Below, piece by piece: positions 23,701 to 30,248 of a stretch of 33,148 nt of DNA; the first letter of the stretch is position 1; every line of letters begins with the position of its first letter. Under the pieces are notes generated by a model. It saw nothing but the letters and a program-made list of their open reading frames with translations, searched no databases and had not been told where the DNA came from. The stretch is from the NCBI GenBank assembly GCA_020439285.1, contig JAGQSZ010000010.1:1-33148 (forward strand), given 5' to 3'. This DNA is from Microthrixaceae bacterium. Its GTDB lineage: Bacteria; Actinomycetota; Acidimicrobiia; Acidimicrobiales; Microtrichaceae. The position numbers were made by a program, and so were the translations under genes.

Positions 23701-24422
23701 GAAATCAAGAAGACGTACTGACCGAGCTTCCAGAACTTGTTGAGATCGACGAGTGGACAACACTTTCTGAGGTTGACGAGATTGCTTATCGCTCTGCGGT
23801 GGAAGACGGCCATTTCATGCTTATGCGTAGGACAGCAATGCTCTCAGAACACTCGTCCAAGGTGGAACGCCTTTGCGAGATTGTTGAGGAAGCACAGGCG
23901 AATGGGCGCCGCGTAATTGTGTTCTCGTACTTTCGTGAAGTCCTTGATGTGGCTGCCCGAGTCTTACCTGGCAGAGTGTTTGGTCCACTGACCGGTTCTC
24001 TGCCAGCTGCCAAGAGACAAGTTTTGATTGATCGATTCTCGGAGTACAAGGACGGGGCAGTTCTTGTGGCTCAGATCGCCGCAGGAGGAGTTGGCCTTAA
24101 CATTCAGTCGGCTTCAGTCGTTGTGATTTGCGAACCTCAACTGAAGCCGACGCTCGAGGCTCAGGCTATTGCTCGAGCGCATCGAATGGGGCAGATAAAT
24201 ACTGTTCAAGTGCACCGCCTTCTTACTGAGAACAGCGTTGATGAACGGATCAGGGAGATACTCGCCGAGAAGAGGTGGATCTTTGATGAGTTTGCACGTG
24301 ATAGTGCGATTGTGAAGCAAGCTCCAGATGCGGTTGATATGTCTGAGGCCGAGCTGACCCGACTTGTTGTCGCAGCCGAAAAGGAAAGGCTACTGAGCTC
24401 TCCAGGGGCCACGATTGGCTGA
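20739..24422 (+). CDS. SNF2-family ATPase with a repeat-containing N-terminal region carrying C-x5-C-x3-H motifs
   Basis: A 1227-residue protein. The C-terminal 450 residues are a SNF2 motor: GDEMGLGKT (about 813-821), FDEAHYIKN (about 911-919), LMTGTPLEN, QIAAGGVGLNIQ and RAHRMGQINTVQVHRLL. The N-terminal 500 residues hold four diverged units. His-Met/Leu-Pro elements occur at His33, His147 and His261, exactly 114 apart; C-x5-C-x3-H motifs occur at Cys188/Cys194/His198, Cys300/Cys306/His310 and Cys460/Cys466/His470. The first unit lacks cysteines and the fourth lacks the early His. I know no named domain like this; zinc binding is an inference. Either GTG at 20739 or GTG at 20742 may start; the second is better spaced from AGGAG. 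Confidence 0.85.
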   Translation: MVRRAQWHQLGTEIDEINSWISIATEVRRISGHLPLSGSSSLWDEAAAVLEPLERQTLKDDIAESAQLSNVSWSSNRIRLRPAYAAASRLTELYRSFRSTHSDEKLLALRDQLAEMAKSERNELAQLLTDLTSLCEVARKMLHDSAHMPFGGSEALAPSERTSAEAMLQVAVLEHQANAAMLLDEHFCREPYHCGAAHVATSYLYRSFVSANESGMFDELRAAAERVAEQSVLELEALDGVLGDLDEWRAAAADLLDLTAHMPLTRVGALSDIERSVLEMLQDLVAKCAPRAHKLWLADCCDKGRCDSLHVAASSLVQFHVFWRVFRPLDLASISRRLTEQFAQENRDVEAFLVQMGSWQSRVEEIRATRKTAREFIDERVSQLVECSKSLTISKAPLKLIPLMADTAMEAKDNTLVASLVLLRDAALTETDERSLQSVVALAGSVRSAVNQGFTKAGACRANGKCQRTHDRISEAFQLADETESLLDRLAVDLASMPTDIDLLTESNLGLSECLGGDSLSLELLDSETLAKAWESLAVVADLESLVKEASGKAHAAAERVRTQDIVRAMKSMDLEVLRKASSADRVRVSPLEASGINNVWDAYKYQESGDLASLPQLGKTSAQAVTQAALRIFEAVRAETPVRIDVKQRKRATLNLLQSLRYWDAIRRVKPSRGERSLARALLSLNHELAGRLQKRGKTPAQRVLAVKYESTDTLAPDLGEMLVSLSNQAALLSRDDDIWTDFLSRPADYFGMITELGFMTEDEKKMHGDLPEEIVEAVRAKELNSDLVTASLRTYQLFGARFALAQEKVVIGDEMGLGKTLEALALIAHLRAAGHSHFLVVCPAGVVSNWIRETSKHTKLTTSRLHGPLLERTNSAKSWIRRGGVAVITYDLLPWAEKYLNDVELGCAIFDEAHYIKNPNAKRSVAAAKIIDSLRFIILMTGTPLENSVEEFRNLIRYIRPDLADEAPEYLAAAFRKHVAPAYLRRNQEDVLTELPELVEIDEWTTLSEVDEIAYRSAVEDGHFMLMRRTAMLSEHSSKVERLCEIVEEAQANGRRVIVFSYFREVLDVAARVLPGRVFGPLTGSLPAAKRQVLIDRFSEYKDGAVLVAQIAAGGVGLNIQSASVVVICEPQLKPTLEAQAIARAHRMGQINTVQVHRLLTENSVDERIREILAEKRWIFDEFARDSAIVKQAPDAVDMSEAELTRLVVAAEKERLLSSPGATIG

Positions 24423-24784
24423 GCCTTGCAAGCTGGATAAGGCCTGAGGCGCCGGGTGCCCAAACACATGAACTTCACCTCGGGCCAGGCCGATTTGCAG
24501 CTCAGGCAGATAGGGCTTTCAGAGCAGTTACTCCTAATCGCGTCCTGTCACCTATATGCCCGTCCCGCGATGAACCCATCGTGTTTGGGGCAGTGGTACG
24601 ACATCCTGATCGGGTCTCCCCTAACGACGGAAGTCGAGTGAGGTCTGATCGATGAGGCAGATGGTCCAATCGAGCAGGCTCACAGTGAGAGAACCCGCTT
24701 ACCTCACCGACGTCTAGCTCTGCTCGGCCGAGAGTTATTTGCCAGTTGCCCGAGCAGCTTTCACTGCGCCTTCACTGGTTAGTC
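24423..24784. other. Gap without a supported gene
   Basis: I see no gene, RNA or clear repeat here. A 61-codon open frame on the plus strand (24456-24641) has no ribosome site or recognisable motif. The stretch lies between the SNF2 gene and the decayed copy of the small gene, so it may be boundary debris. Confidence 0.4.
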
Positions 24785-25040
24785 CTATCTCGACTCGCAA
24801 AGTTCCATCTGGCGAGAGTCGATAGGCACGGCGACTGAGTACATGTGTGCGTAACCCTGCTCGAGCCTTGCCATGTCAGCGCCATCGGCCTCATCAAACG
24901 GCAAACCCTCTAACGCATCTTCTGGTGAGTCGCCGATGAAATACAGAACGAATGTTTCCCGCATCAAGTGCTCCATTCCCTAGCGGCACGGGCTTTGTGC
25001 TCCAAGTTCTTTGGTCTTACTAGCTAAATATTCCATTGGA
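24785..25040 (-). pseudogene. Decayed copy of the small gene at 16783-17244
   Basis: The minus strand from about 24958 encodes LYFIGDSPEDALEGLPFDEA..., EQGYAHMYSV and ELCESR before a stop at 24785, matching the end of the 153-residue protein closely. Upstream, a stop codon interrupts the frame before ATG 24976. A different frame further upstream (about 25036-24980) reads EYLASKTKELGAQSPCR, similar to the PNSKDQKEQSIQPA part of the intact protein, so a frameshift has occurred. The rest of the gene is missing. A 64-codon product could still be made from 24976 but has no separate evidence. Confidence 0.65.
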
Positions 25041-25174
25041 CCAGGGCGTGACCACCCCGTGTCTTGATGTCACCGGAAGCGCCGAACGCAAGATCAGGGG
25101 TCGGCGCTCGTTCTGTTCTCGGGCCGCTCGGTGCGCGTTCGCGGGAGCGCCCTCGGACCCGGTGTTCACACTCG

Positions 25175-25597
25175 CTAGGAGCCCAAGGGGTTGGATACGT
25201 GCATGCCCCGACGGCTCGCGGCATTGCACAACTCCAGATCTGCGCTCGAGATGACGTCGGTTTCCAGCGAGAGTGCGGCCGCGAGGTGCACGGCGTCATA
25301 TGCCCGTAGGGCTTCCTGTTCAGCCAGCTCGCCTGCAGCCACGATCAACTCGTTTGTCACCCTGACGATCAGTAGTTGATCAATGAGAAGCGCCAGGTGT
25401 GTCAGAGCCTCTTGCTGCTGACTGGCGGTGATTCGCCGGTGACGGTGAGCTGCCGCAAGCGCTGCCCGTGCCTCTACCCGGATCAGGGCTGACGATGCCA
25501 GTACCTCTGAAGCATCCCACAGCGCCTCGACTTGGTCTGAGCCGACCTCGTCAACCAGCAACTTGAGCAACGATGATGTGTCGACATAGGTGATCAC
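25175..25597 (-). CDS. PIN-domain ribonuclease toxin (VapC)
   Basis: A 140-residue PIN nuclease. Its acidic residues are Asp6 (TYVDTSSLLKLL), Glu42 (IRVEARAALAAA), Asp101 (AYDAVHLAAALSLETD) and Asp120 (SSADLELC). It fits the VapC family that cuts a structured RNA. The start GTG overlaps the antitoxin stop by four bases (GTGA), the classical coupling. The frame and catalytic residues are complete, so in contrast to the two toxin genes to its right it should be functional. Confidence 0.88.
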   Translation of the reverse strand: MITYVDTSSLLKLLVDEVGSDQVEALWDASEVLASSALIRVEARAALAAAHRHRRITASQQQEALTHLALLIDQLLIVRVTNELIVAAGELAEQEALRAYDAVHLAAALSLETDVISSADLELCNAASRRGMHVSNPLGS

Positions 25598-25875
25598 CGT
25601 CGCTGTTCCGCCACGAACGAACTGACGCTTCCCTTCGCTTTGATCCGGCTCCTTGGCCGTTGGCGGACTGTCGATCGAGGTGGCGTGACCAACCCAGTGC
25701 TGATGAGCATGCTGAGCCGGTCCTCGGCGGGGTCGATGGCAGACAGTCGTGCAACAGGCGTGCCTCGATCAGTGACGACGATCTCTTCGCCGGTCTTCAC
25801 TCTCTCCAGGTAGCGGCTCAAGTTGTTCTTGAGTTCGCGCACGCCGACAGCGGTCGAAGTAGTAGCTACATTCAC
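25594..25875 (-). CDS. Phd/YefM-family antitoxin
   Basis: A 93-residue protein with VGVRELKNNLSRYLERVKTGEEIVVTDRGTPVARL (about residues 11-45), the complete Phd/YefM DNA-binding core. The basic tail (RQRPRSRIKAKGSVSSFVAEQ) binds the partner PIN toxin. The GTG start is chosen because it lies six bases after TACACT; an ATG is absent in the region. It precedes and overlaps the VapC gene. Two GTAGCTAC palindromes surround the start and are its likely operator. Confidence 0.87.
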   Translation of the reverse strand: MNVATTSTAVGVRELKNNLSRYLERVKTGEEIVVTDRGTPVARLSAIDPAEDRLSMLISTGLVTPPRSTVRQRPRSRIKAKGSVSSFVAEQRR

Positions 25876-25895
25876 GCATCAAGTGTAGCTACATT
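25862..25895 (-). promoter_or_regulatory. Paired GTAGCTAC operator and leaderless promoter
   Basis: GTAGCTACATT occurs at 25862-25872 and again at 25885-25895, 23 bases apart, each containing the perfect palindrome GTAGCTAC. The minus-strand -10 TACACT (25882-25887) overlaps the second palindrome and stands six bases before the GTG at 25875. The first palindrome lies within the first codons. Binding of both by the Phd-VapC complex would block transcription. Confidence 0.6.
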
Positions 25896-26075
25896 GATTG
25901 ATGCGTACTGTGCAGATTCGAAAAGGTGCTCGCCTGACGAGCACTTCGTACTTGAGGAGCGAGTGAATCCTTTAGCTAGGTTCACCGCGCAGACTCTTGG
26001 CACTGGGTCGCTAACACTTGGATCGAGAACGACTTCGCACCACCAGACCCCACCTCGCTTGGGGGTCGTGTTCAT
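25872..26075 (-). pseudogene. MazF toxin gene cut after the first strand
   Basis: The frame opens with ATG at 26075, overlapping the MazE-like stop codon as ATGA. Its first 15 residues ([15 protein letters not shown]) are the start of a MazF endoribonuclease, whose family begins RGDVWWCEV. From residue 16 on no MazF feature is found: the expected proline-rich and RPxVVLS strands are missing and the frame ends after 67 codons, three bases from the next operon's start codon. A deletion joined the remnant to the Phd/VapC promoter region. The product cannot be an active toxin. Confidence 0.7.
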
Positions 26076-26332
26076 GAGGCCGCCGCGCCGGAACGAAAGG
26101 ATGCGAGATCGCCCCACTCATCAGGTTCGTTGAGCGGATGCTCGTCGTACTTTTCATAGGAAGCATCTATCTCGGCCCGTCGGTGTTCAGCGAGAAGTGC
26201 TGAAAGGGCCCGATCCAGGAGCGCAGCATCAGATGTCGACTTGGTTGCTGCTCGAGCATCGGTCAAGAGCTGTCCATCGACGGTCGTGCTGACGCGTGTG
26301 CGAGCCAGGCCACAAGCATGCCGCAAAGTCAT
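26072..26332 (-). CDS. MazE-type antitoxin without an intact toxin
   Basis: The family core starts at [21 protein letters not shown] (residues 10-30 if started at 26332), a ribbon-helix-helix DNA-binding segment, followed by [44 protein letters not shown], typical of antitoxins paired with MazF in actinobacteria. The family normally begins at Met-Ala-Arg-Thr; here that Met is CTG, so either ATG 26332 is used or the old start has been lost. A CATACT hexamer lies six bases before that ATG. The partner gene is reduced to a fragment, so this is a solitary antitoxin, perhaps kept as a regulator. Confidence 0.75.
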   Translation of the reverse strand: MTLRHACGLARTRVSTTVDGQLLTDARAATKSTSDAALLDRALSALLAEHRRAEIDASYEKYDEHPLNEPDEWGDLASFRSGAAAS

Positions 26333-26465
26333 CTGTTGAGTATGTCGTGACCAAGGTCGGGATCGCCGGGCACTGCATGTCGCCCTACGGAATCGGATCG
26401 AGCAGACTCGACATCTGATATCAACATCGGTGCAGTGCTATCACCATGGATGGAGGTGACTTCCT

Positions 26466-26720
26466 ATGGCCCAAGTTCTGATCCGCAATCTTCCAGACGA
26501 GGTGCACCGCGCGCTTCGTGCGCAAGCGAAACGGTCCGGTAGGAGTACCGAGGCAGAGATTCGCCAGATTCTTGCTGACGCTGTTCAGCCACAGGATCGA
26601 CCACGCTTGGGGTCGCTGCTTCGCGAGATCGGCGGCGAAGCGCGCTTGTCCGACGGTGACGTGGCGGTTTTCGATTATGTGAGGGGCTCGACGCCGCTGG
26701 AGCCGATGGAGTTCCGGTGA
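26466..26720 (+). CDS. FitA-like ribbon-helix-helix antitoxin (VapB)
   Basis: An 84-residue protein beginning AQVLIRNLPDEVHRALRAQAKRSGRSTEAEIRQILADAV, the FitA-type ribbon-helix-helix fold, with a C-terminal toxin-binding tail ending GSTPLEPMEFR. GGAGGTGA about six bases before the ATG is a good ribosome site. The stop overlaps the GTG start of the partner toxin by four bases. The partner is broken, so this is an antitoxin without target. It diverges from the MazE-type gene across 133 bases. Confidence 0.85.
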   Translation: MAQVLIRNLPDEVHRALRAQAKRSGRSTEAEIRQILADAVQPQDRPRLGSLLREIGGEARLSDGDVAVFDYVRGSTPLEPMEFR

Positions 26721-27023
26721 TCCTCGTCGACACGAATGTGGTCTTGGAACCTCTCAAGCCGATGCCGTCGACGCAGGTGCTCGACTGGCTCGATGCCCAA
26801 TCGATAGAAACCCTCTTCATATCTGCGATTTCGGTAGCGGAACTTAGGAACGGAATCTTTCGCCCGTTGTATGACTGAGGCCAAACGTGCCGGAACGCCG
26901 GTCAGCATGGCAGATGGATTCATCGGCGCGATCGCCAAGTCAAACGATCTGATGGTCGCCACCCGGGACGTAGCACCATTCGTATCGATGGGTGTCGCGG
27001 TGATCAATCCGTGGGCGGTCTGA
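26717..27023 (+). pseudogene. Broken FitB/VapC PIN toxin gene
   Basis: Frame 1 (GTG 26717 to TGA 26878) encodes ILVDTNVVLEPLKP... and FISAISVAELRNGIF, the first half of a FitB-type PIN toxin with Asp5 and the Glu of VAEL. The second half continues in another frame from about 26871 (TEAKRAGTPVSMADGFIGAIAK, VATRDVAPF, VAVINPWAV) to the stop at 27023, and holds the third and fourth acidic positions. About 30 codons expected between the halves are missing. A deletion with frame change is the simplest reading. Neither half should be active alone. Confidence 0.8.
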
Positions 27024-27164
27024 GCGTGATGCGAGGGGCGACAGTCCTGGCGTGAACGGTTGGCGAGCTGGGATGTCACACGAGCTGACTTCGCTCATTT
27101 CCGACGCTCTCCCTATCCTTGATCGCTGGGGCCGATGAGACGCGAAGGTGAGGGGGGCTAGTCG

Positions 27165-28379
27165 ATGCCGGGAGAAGGTTGGTGGCTTGCGTCTGATGGG
27201 CGCTGGTATCCACCGGAACTCCACCCCAACCGAATAGGTCAGGGTTCGGGTGGCGCATCAGCGCACCAAGACCGTCTGACGGGTGCTGGAGCTTCTGCTG
27301 GTTCCAAAGCTGAGCAGTTGCGTGATAAAGCCGCCGAGCATCGAGCCAAGGCAGATCGCCTAGAACAACAGGCGTTGAATTGGGAAAAGGGTGCGGGCGG
27401 CGAGCAGATCACCGCCGATCGGCTGGCCCAGTTGCCGCCCCAATTCGTGGTCTTTCACGATCTCCATGTCCCCGGTTCCAGAGCCAATGTCGACCACTTG
27501 GTTATTGGGCCAACTGGTGTCTTCGTCGTCGACTCGAAGGCCCACTCTGGAACCTACAAATACGGCTCGGGAACGCTGTGGAACGGTCGGTGGTCGATCG
27601 ACAAGGAAGTAGAAACCGTCACGTTCATATCCGAACGAGTCAGCGAGCACCTCGACGTTCCGGTCAGTTCGGTGCTGTGCTTCACCGAAGCTGGACTGCC
27701 GGCACCGGTGGTCTATGTGGGGTCGGCCCAAGTCGTTGCCAAGGACGCATTAGTGCCGCTGTTGCTGAATGGGCCCTCGACCTTTACTCCTCAGTGGGTG
27801 GAGTGGTTGTCCAGGTTGGCGAGAGAGATGCAGGTCCCGATTCCAAGGGCAAAGCAGACGCCGACTGCGCTCGCGAGTACTGGATATCGAACTCAGAGAG
27901 CGAACACACCGAAGCCGCCGCGTAGAGAACCTCGTGCGCCAGCGAAAAATTACAAATCTTCGAAGCCCAAGAAGAGTCAGAAGTCAGGTGGTTGTGCTTC
28001 GGTCTTCGCTGGTCTTGTCGCTCTGTTGTTTCTTCTCTGGATAGCGGGTGGCGGAGCGACAAAGGTCGCCGATAGAGCCGTATCGACTACAACGACAGTC
28101 TTGCCAAAGGTCAACCTCGTTTTTGAATGTCCGGCGCCAGGCGCTGGCTACAGCGGGAAGTTCGAGTACTCACAGCCTCAGTCCGAGATGGCGAAGCACG
28201 AGATCCTCGTTTCATTCAAGGGTAAAGAGGTATATCGGTCAGAGCAGGTCGGAAACCCAGAGCCTCAGCCGATGACAGGACTCTGGCCAGGGGTGGAACT
28301 CGAACTGACGGTGATGTCGTGGCCCTATGGAACGATCATCTCGCAAAGCACCTACACAACTCCCCAAGAGCCCTGCTGA
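27165..28379 (+). CDS. NERD-domain membrane-anchored protein with GWWLASD motif
   Basis: A 404-residue protein. Residues 3-21 (GEGWWLASDGRWYPPELHP) repeat the motif of the protein at 3130-3933. A coiled coil spans about 47-75. Residues 75-190 are a NERD nuclease-related domain: Glu80 (GAGGEQ), FHDLHVPGSRANVDHLVIGP with Asp110, and VVDSKAH with Asp123 and Lys125, the PD-(D/E)xK pattern. A basic linker leads to one membrane helix (about 279-296) and a Cys-containing, beta-rich tail outside. Thus a DNA-cleaving domain would face the cytoplasm. Ribosome site GAGGGGGG precedes the ATG. It lies in the defence cluster but shows no operon partner. Confidence 0.8.
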   Translation: MPGEGWWLASDGRWYPPELHPNRIGQGSGGASAHQDRLTGAGASAGSKAEQLRDKAAEHRAKADRLEQQALNWEKGAGGEQITADRLAQLPPQFVVFHDLHVPGSRANVDHLVIGPTGVFVVDSKAHSGTYKYGSGTLWNGRWSIDKEVETVTFISERVSEHLDVPVSSVLCFTEAGLPAPVVYVGSAQVVAKDALVPLLLNGPSTFTPQWVEWLSRLAREMQVPIPRAKQTPTALASTGYRTQRANTPKPPRREPRAPAKNYKSSKPKKSQKSGGCASVFAGLVALLFLLWIAGGGATKVADRAVSTTTTVLPKVNLVFECPAPGAGYSGKFEYSQPQSEMAKHEILVSFKGKEVYRSEQVGNPEPQPMTGLWPGVELELTVMSWPYGTIISQSTYTTPQEPC

Positions 28380-28380
28380 G

Positions 28381-28400
28381 AGGGTCTATTGATCGACCCT
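28381..28400. terminator. Small hairpin between convergent genes
   Basis: AGGGTC (28381-28386) and GACCCT (28395-28400) form a six-base stem with an eight-base loop, starting two bases after the NERD stop codon and before the end of the MNT gene. No T-run follows. Confidence 0.35.
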
Positions 28401-28430
28401 GCACGATCGCCATATCCAACTTCGGTGGGG

Positions 28431-28844
28431 TCATCCTGCTGCCATCCGCTGCAGGTCAAGGATGCGGAGCCATTCGGTATCACGTTTGTGACCAAGCGCA
28501 GCCATCTGGGCGGTCGCGTACCCACCGGGGACAGATTCGTAGAGAGGCTCGCCACACAGTGCCTCGGCGTCAAGAACAGGGTGGTTGCCGTCAACGACCG
28601 CAACGTCAATCTTGTCGAATCTGGTGATCTCCACCAGTGCATCTATCAACTCGAGGAGCATCACGGGACCTTCGAATTGCACCGCGATGTCCAGGTCCGC
28701 CGGATCGGCGTCGCCTAATTCACGCGTTGCGCTGCCGAATGCCCCGAGCAGCCGCACTCCCAGGCGTTCGAACAAGTCATCGAGATCACCGCGCTCGGCT
28801 GCTGTCCGCAGTGTCGTCAGTGCTGACGCAGCATCGGAGGCCAT
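28431..28844 (-). CDS. MNT-type nucleotidyltransferase (MntA-like antitoxin)
   Basis: A 137-residue protein with the minimal nucleotidyltransferase signature LLGAFGSATRELGDADPADLDIAV: Gly-Ser at about 36-37 followed by the Asp-x-Asp pair that binds metal. A third acidic residue is in IDVAVVDG. In MNT-HEPN modules such proteins AMPylate and silence a HEPN ribonuclease. No HEPN gene is next to it, so it is either solitary or a remnant of a pair. The ATG stands six bases after TAACGT. Confidence 0.75.
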   Translation of the reverse strand: MASDAASALTTLRTAAERGDLDDLFERLGVRLLGAFGSATRELGDADPADLDIAVQFEGPVMLLELIDALVEITRFDKIDVAVVDGNHPVLDAEALCGEPLYESVPGGYATAQMAALGHKRDTEWLRILDLQRMAAG

Positions 28845-28850
28845 GGGACA

Positions 28851-28856
28851 ACGTTA
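28851..28856 (-). promoter_or_regulatory. -10 hexamer of the MNT gene
   Basis: Minus-strand TAACGT, then TGTCCC, then the ATG at 28844. Confidence 0.45.
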
Positions 28857-28862
28857 GTTGAG

Positions 28863-28917
28863 ACGTGCTAGAACGCCGGTCAGCATGGCAGGCGGATTGA
28901 TCGGCGCCATCGTCCAG
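28863..28917 (+). pseudogene. Fragment of a second FitB/VapC toxin gene
   Basis: These 55 bases match 26885-26939 at 47 positions and encode RARTPVSMAGGLIGAIV, the third-acid region of a PIN toxin, with the acidic residue changed to Gly. No other part of the gene is left. It lies upstream of the MNT gene start, on the opposite strand. The rest of the gap to 29066 holds nothing I can support. Confidence 0.7.
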
Positions 28918-29066
28918 CCAAGCCGAGTTCACCGTTGATCAGCGTCGCGCCAAAGGGAACGCCTGAATCCGTCATGATCGCGGTACTTCGTTCGCCACCG
29001 TGAGTAAAACTCGCTTCCAGCAGCGAGCGAAAGGTCCTCGAACCAGAGCGGGCGATGCAGGAGTGC

Positions 29067-30242
29067 TCAGGTGAGGCGCCGAAGAATGAACTGTTCGAAC
29101 ATCGGCACGGTGAATGCAACCTGGCCGTGGCGAGGAGCGAATATCAGGCCGCGCTTGATGAGGCTGTCTCGCACTGGTCCGACCTGCCCGGTTGTCTTCC
29201 CCATCGATGCCGCGACCTCTCCCGAAGCGTACGGGCCAGGTCCATCCAGCTGTGCCATGGCGCGTAGGTAGTTGCGTTCAGCGTCACTGGTCTTGTCGAC
29301 CCGTGCGCGGAAGAACCCGGTATCCAACTCGTCCAATGCGAGAACGGTCGAACGGTCGAATTCGGCGGCGGTTATCACTGGACCTTCCGCCACGTTCCAT
29401 GCCTGCTTGCCGAACTCTTGAAGGAAATATGGGTAACCCTCGCTGTCGCGCAGAATCTTCTCAAGCGCCAAGGGTTCCCAATCGGCGCCTTCTGCTTGGA
29501 CAGGTTCTACGACTGCGGCAATCGCATCGTCTTTCTTCAATGATCCGATCTCGATGAAACTGAACAACCGCTCGGCGTAGGAACGCGCTTCGCCAGCGAG
29601 ACCTGGTAGGGACGGCAGTCCAGCGCCTGCGACCAACAGAGGCAGGCCGAGTTGCGACACTCGGTGGAGCCCGACGATCAAGACACTCAACTCGTCGCTA
29701 CTCAGATACTGCAACTCATCAATGGTGAAGAGAACTCCAGTCTGTGCTTCCCGGGCAGTCTCGCCGACCTCACGAAAGATGTCACCGATATCGCGCTCCA
29801 GATCCCCCGAGTCAGCCAGACCGGCAAACGGCTCGACGTCGATGGTGAGGGCTCCGCCATCACCGGCTGGAACGTGGATCTTGACAAAAGCCTTCAGAAC
29901 TCGAAGACCGGCGACGGCTCGGTCCTTTATTCGTTCCCGCAAGCTGAGTTCCAGCAGGCAGCGGCGGGCCATCGTCGCCATGGCCTTTGCGATCTTGGTG
30001 TCGTCGGTGGCTTCGAGGTGCTCGTGGATCCACCCCTCGCGCTCAGCGATCATGCCGAACTCATTAAGGAGAACGGTCTTACCCACTCCGCGAAGTCCCG
30101 TCAGCAGAATGCTTCGTTCGAATCGGCCCAGTGTCATGCGTTGAACCGCGACAGACATGTCCTCCAATTGCGCATCGCGCCCCGCCAACATCGGCGGCGG
30201 GCTTCCGGCTCCTGGCGCAAACGGATTCCTCACCCTGTCCAT
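29067..30242 (-). CDS. AAA-family ATPase with C-terminal winged helix
   Basis: A 391-residue protein. Walker A is GLRGVGKT (49-56) and Walker B is GVLFTIDELQYL with Asp175-Glu176. LPLLVAGAGLPSLPG resembles sensor 1, and EGYPYFLQEFGKQAW is a sensor 2-like part of ATPases of the ORC/Cdc6-STAND type. The last 70 residues (NYLRAMAQLDGPGPYASGEVAASMGKTTGQVGPVRDSLIKRGLI) form a winged helix. Relatives serve as regulators or in stress-related ATPase systems; a precise role cannot be assigned. The ATG stands six bases after TATACT, in an AT-rich promoter region. Confidence 0.82.
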   Translation of the reverse strand: MDRVRNPFAPGAGSPPPMLAGRDAQLEDMSVAVQRMTLGRFERSILLTGLRGVGKTVLLNEFGMIAEREGWIHEHLEATDDTKIAKAMATMARRCLLELSLRERIKDRAVAGLRVLKAFVKIHVPAGDGGALTIDVEPFAGLADSGDLERDIGDIFREVGETAREAQTGVLFTIDELQYLSSDELSVLIVGLHRVSQLGLPLLVAGAGLPSLPGLAGEARSYAERLFSFIEIGSLKKDDAIAAVVEPVQAEGADWEPLALEKILRDSEGYPYFLQEFGKQAWNVAEGPVITAAEFDRSTVLALDELDTGFFRARVDKTSDAERNYLRAMAQLDGPGPYASGEVAASMGKTTGQVGPVRDSLIKRGLIFAPRHGQVAFTVPMFEQFILRRLT

Positions 30243-30248
30243 GCTCTG

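Noticed and set aside
17217-24422. A DISARM system, because of the SNF2 helicases and a nearby PLD domain
   Set aside because: No DrmA, DUF1998-type DrmB or methyltransferase gene is present, and the PLD domain belongs to a different helicase protein.
25020-25309. Overlapping open frames on both strands
   Set aside because: They overlap the end of the intact VapC gene or lie in degraded sequence, and none has a motif.
28880-29119. A 79-codon minus-strand open frame
   Set aside because: It overlaps the end of the AAA ATPase gene and the toxin fragment, and I could not recognise any domain.
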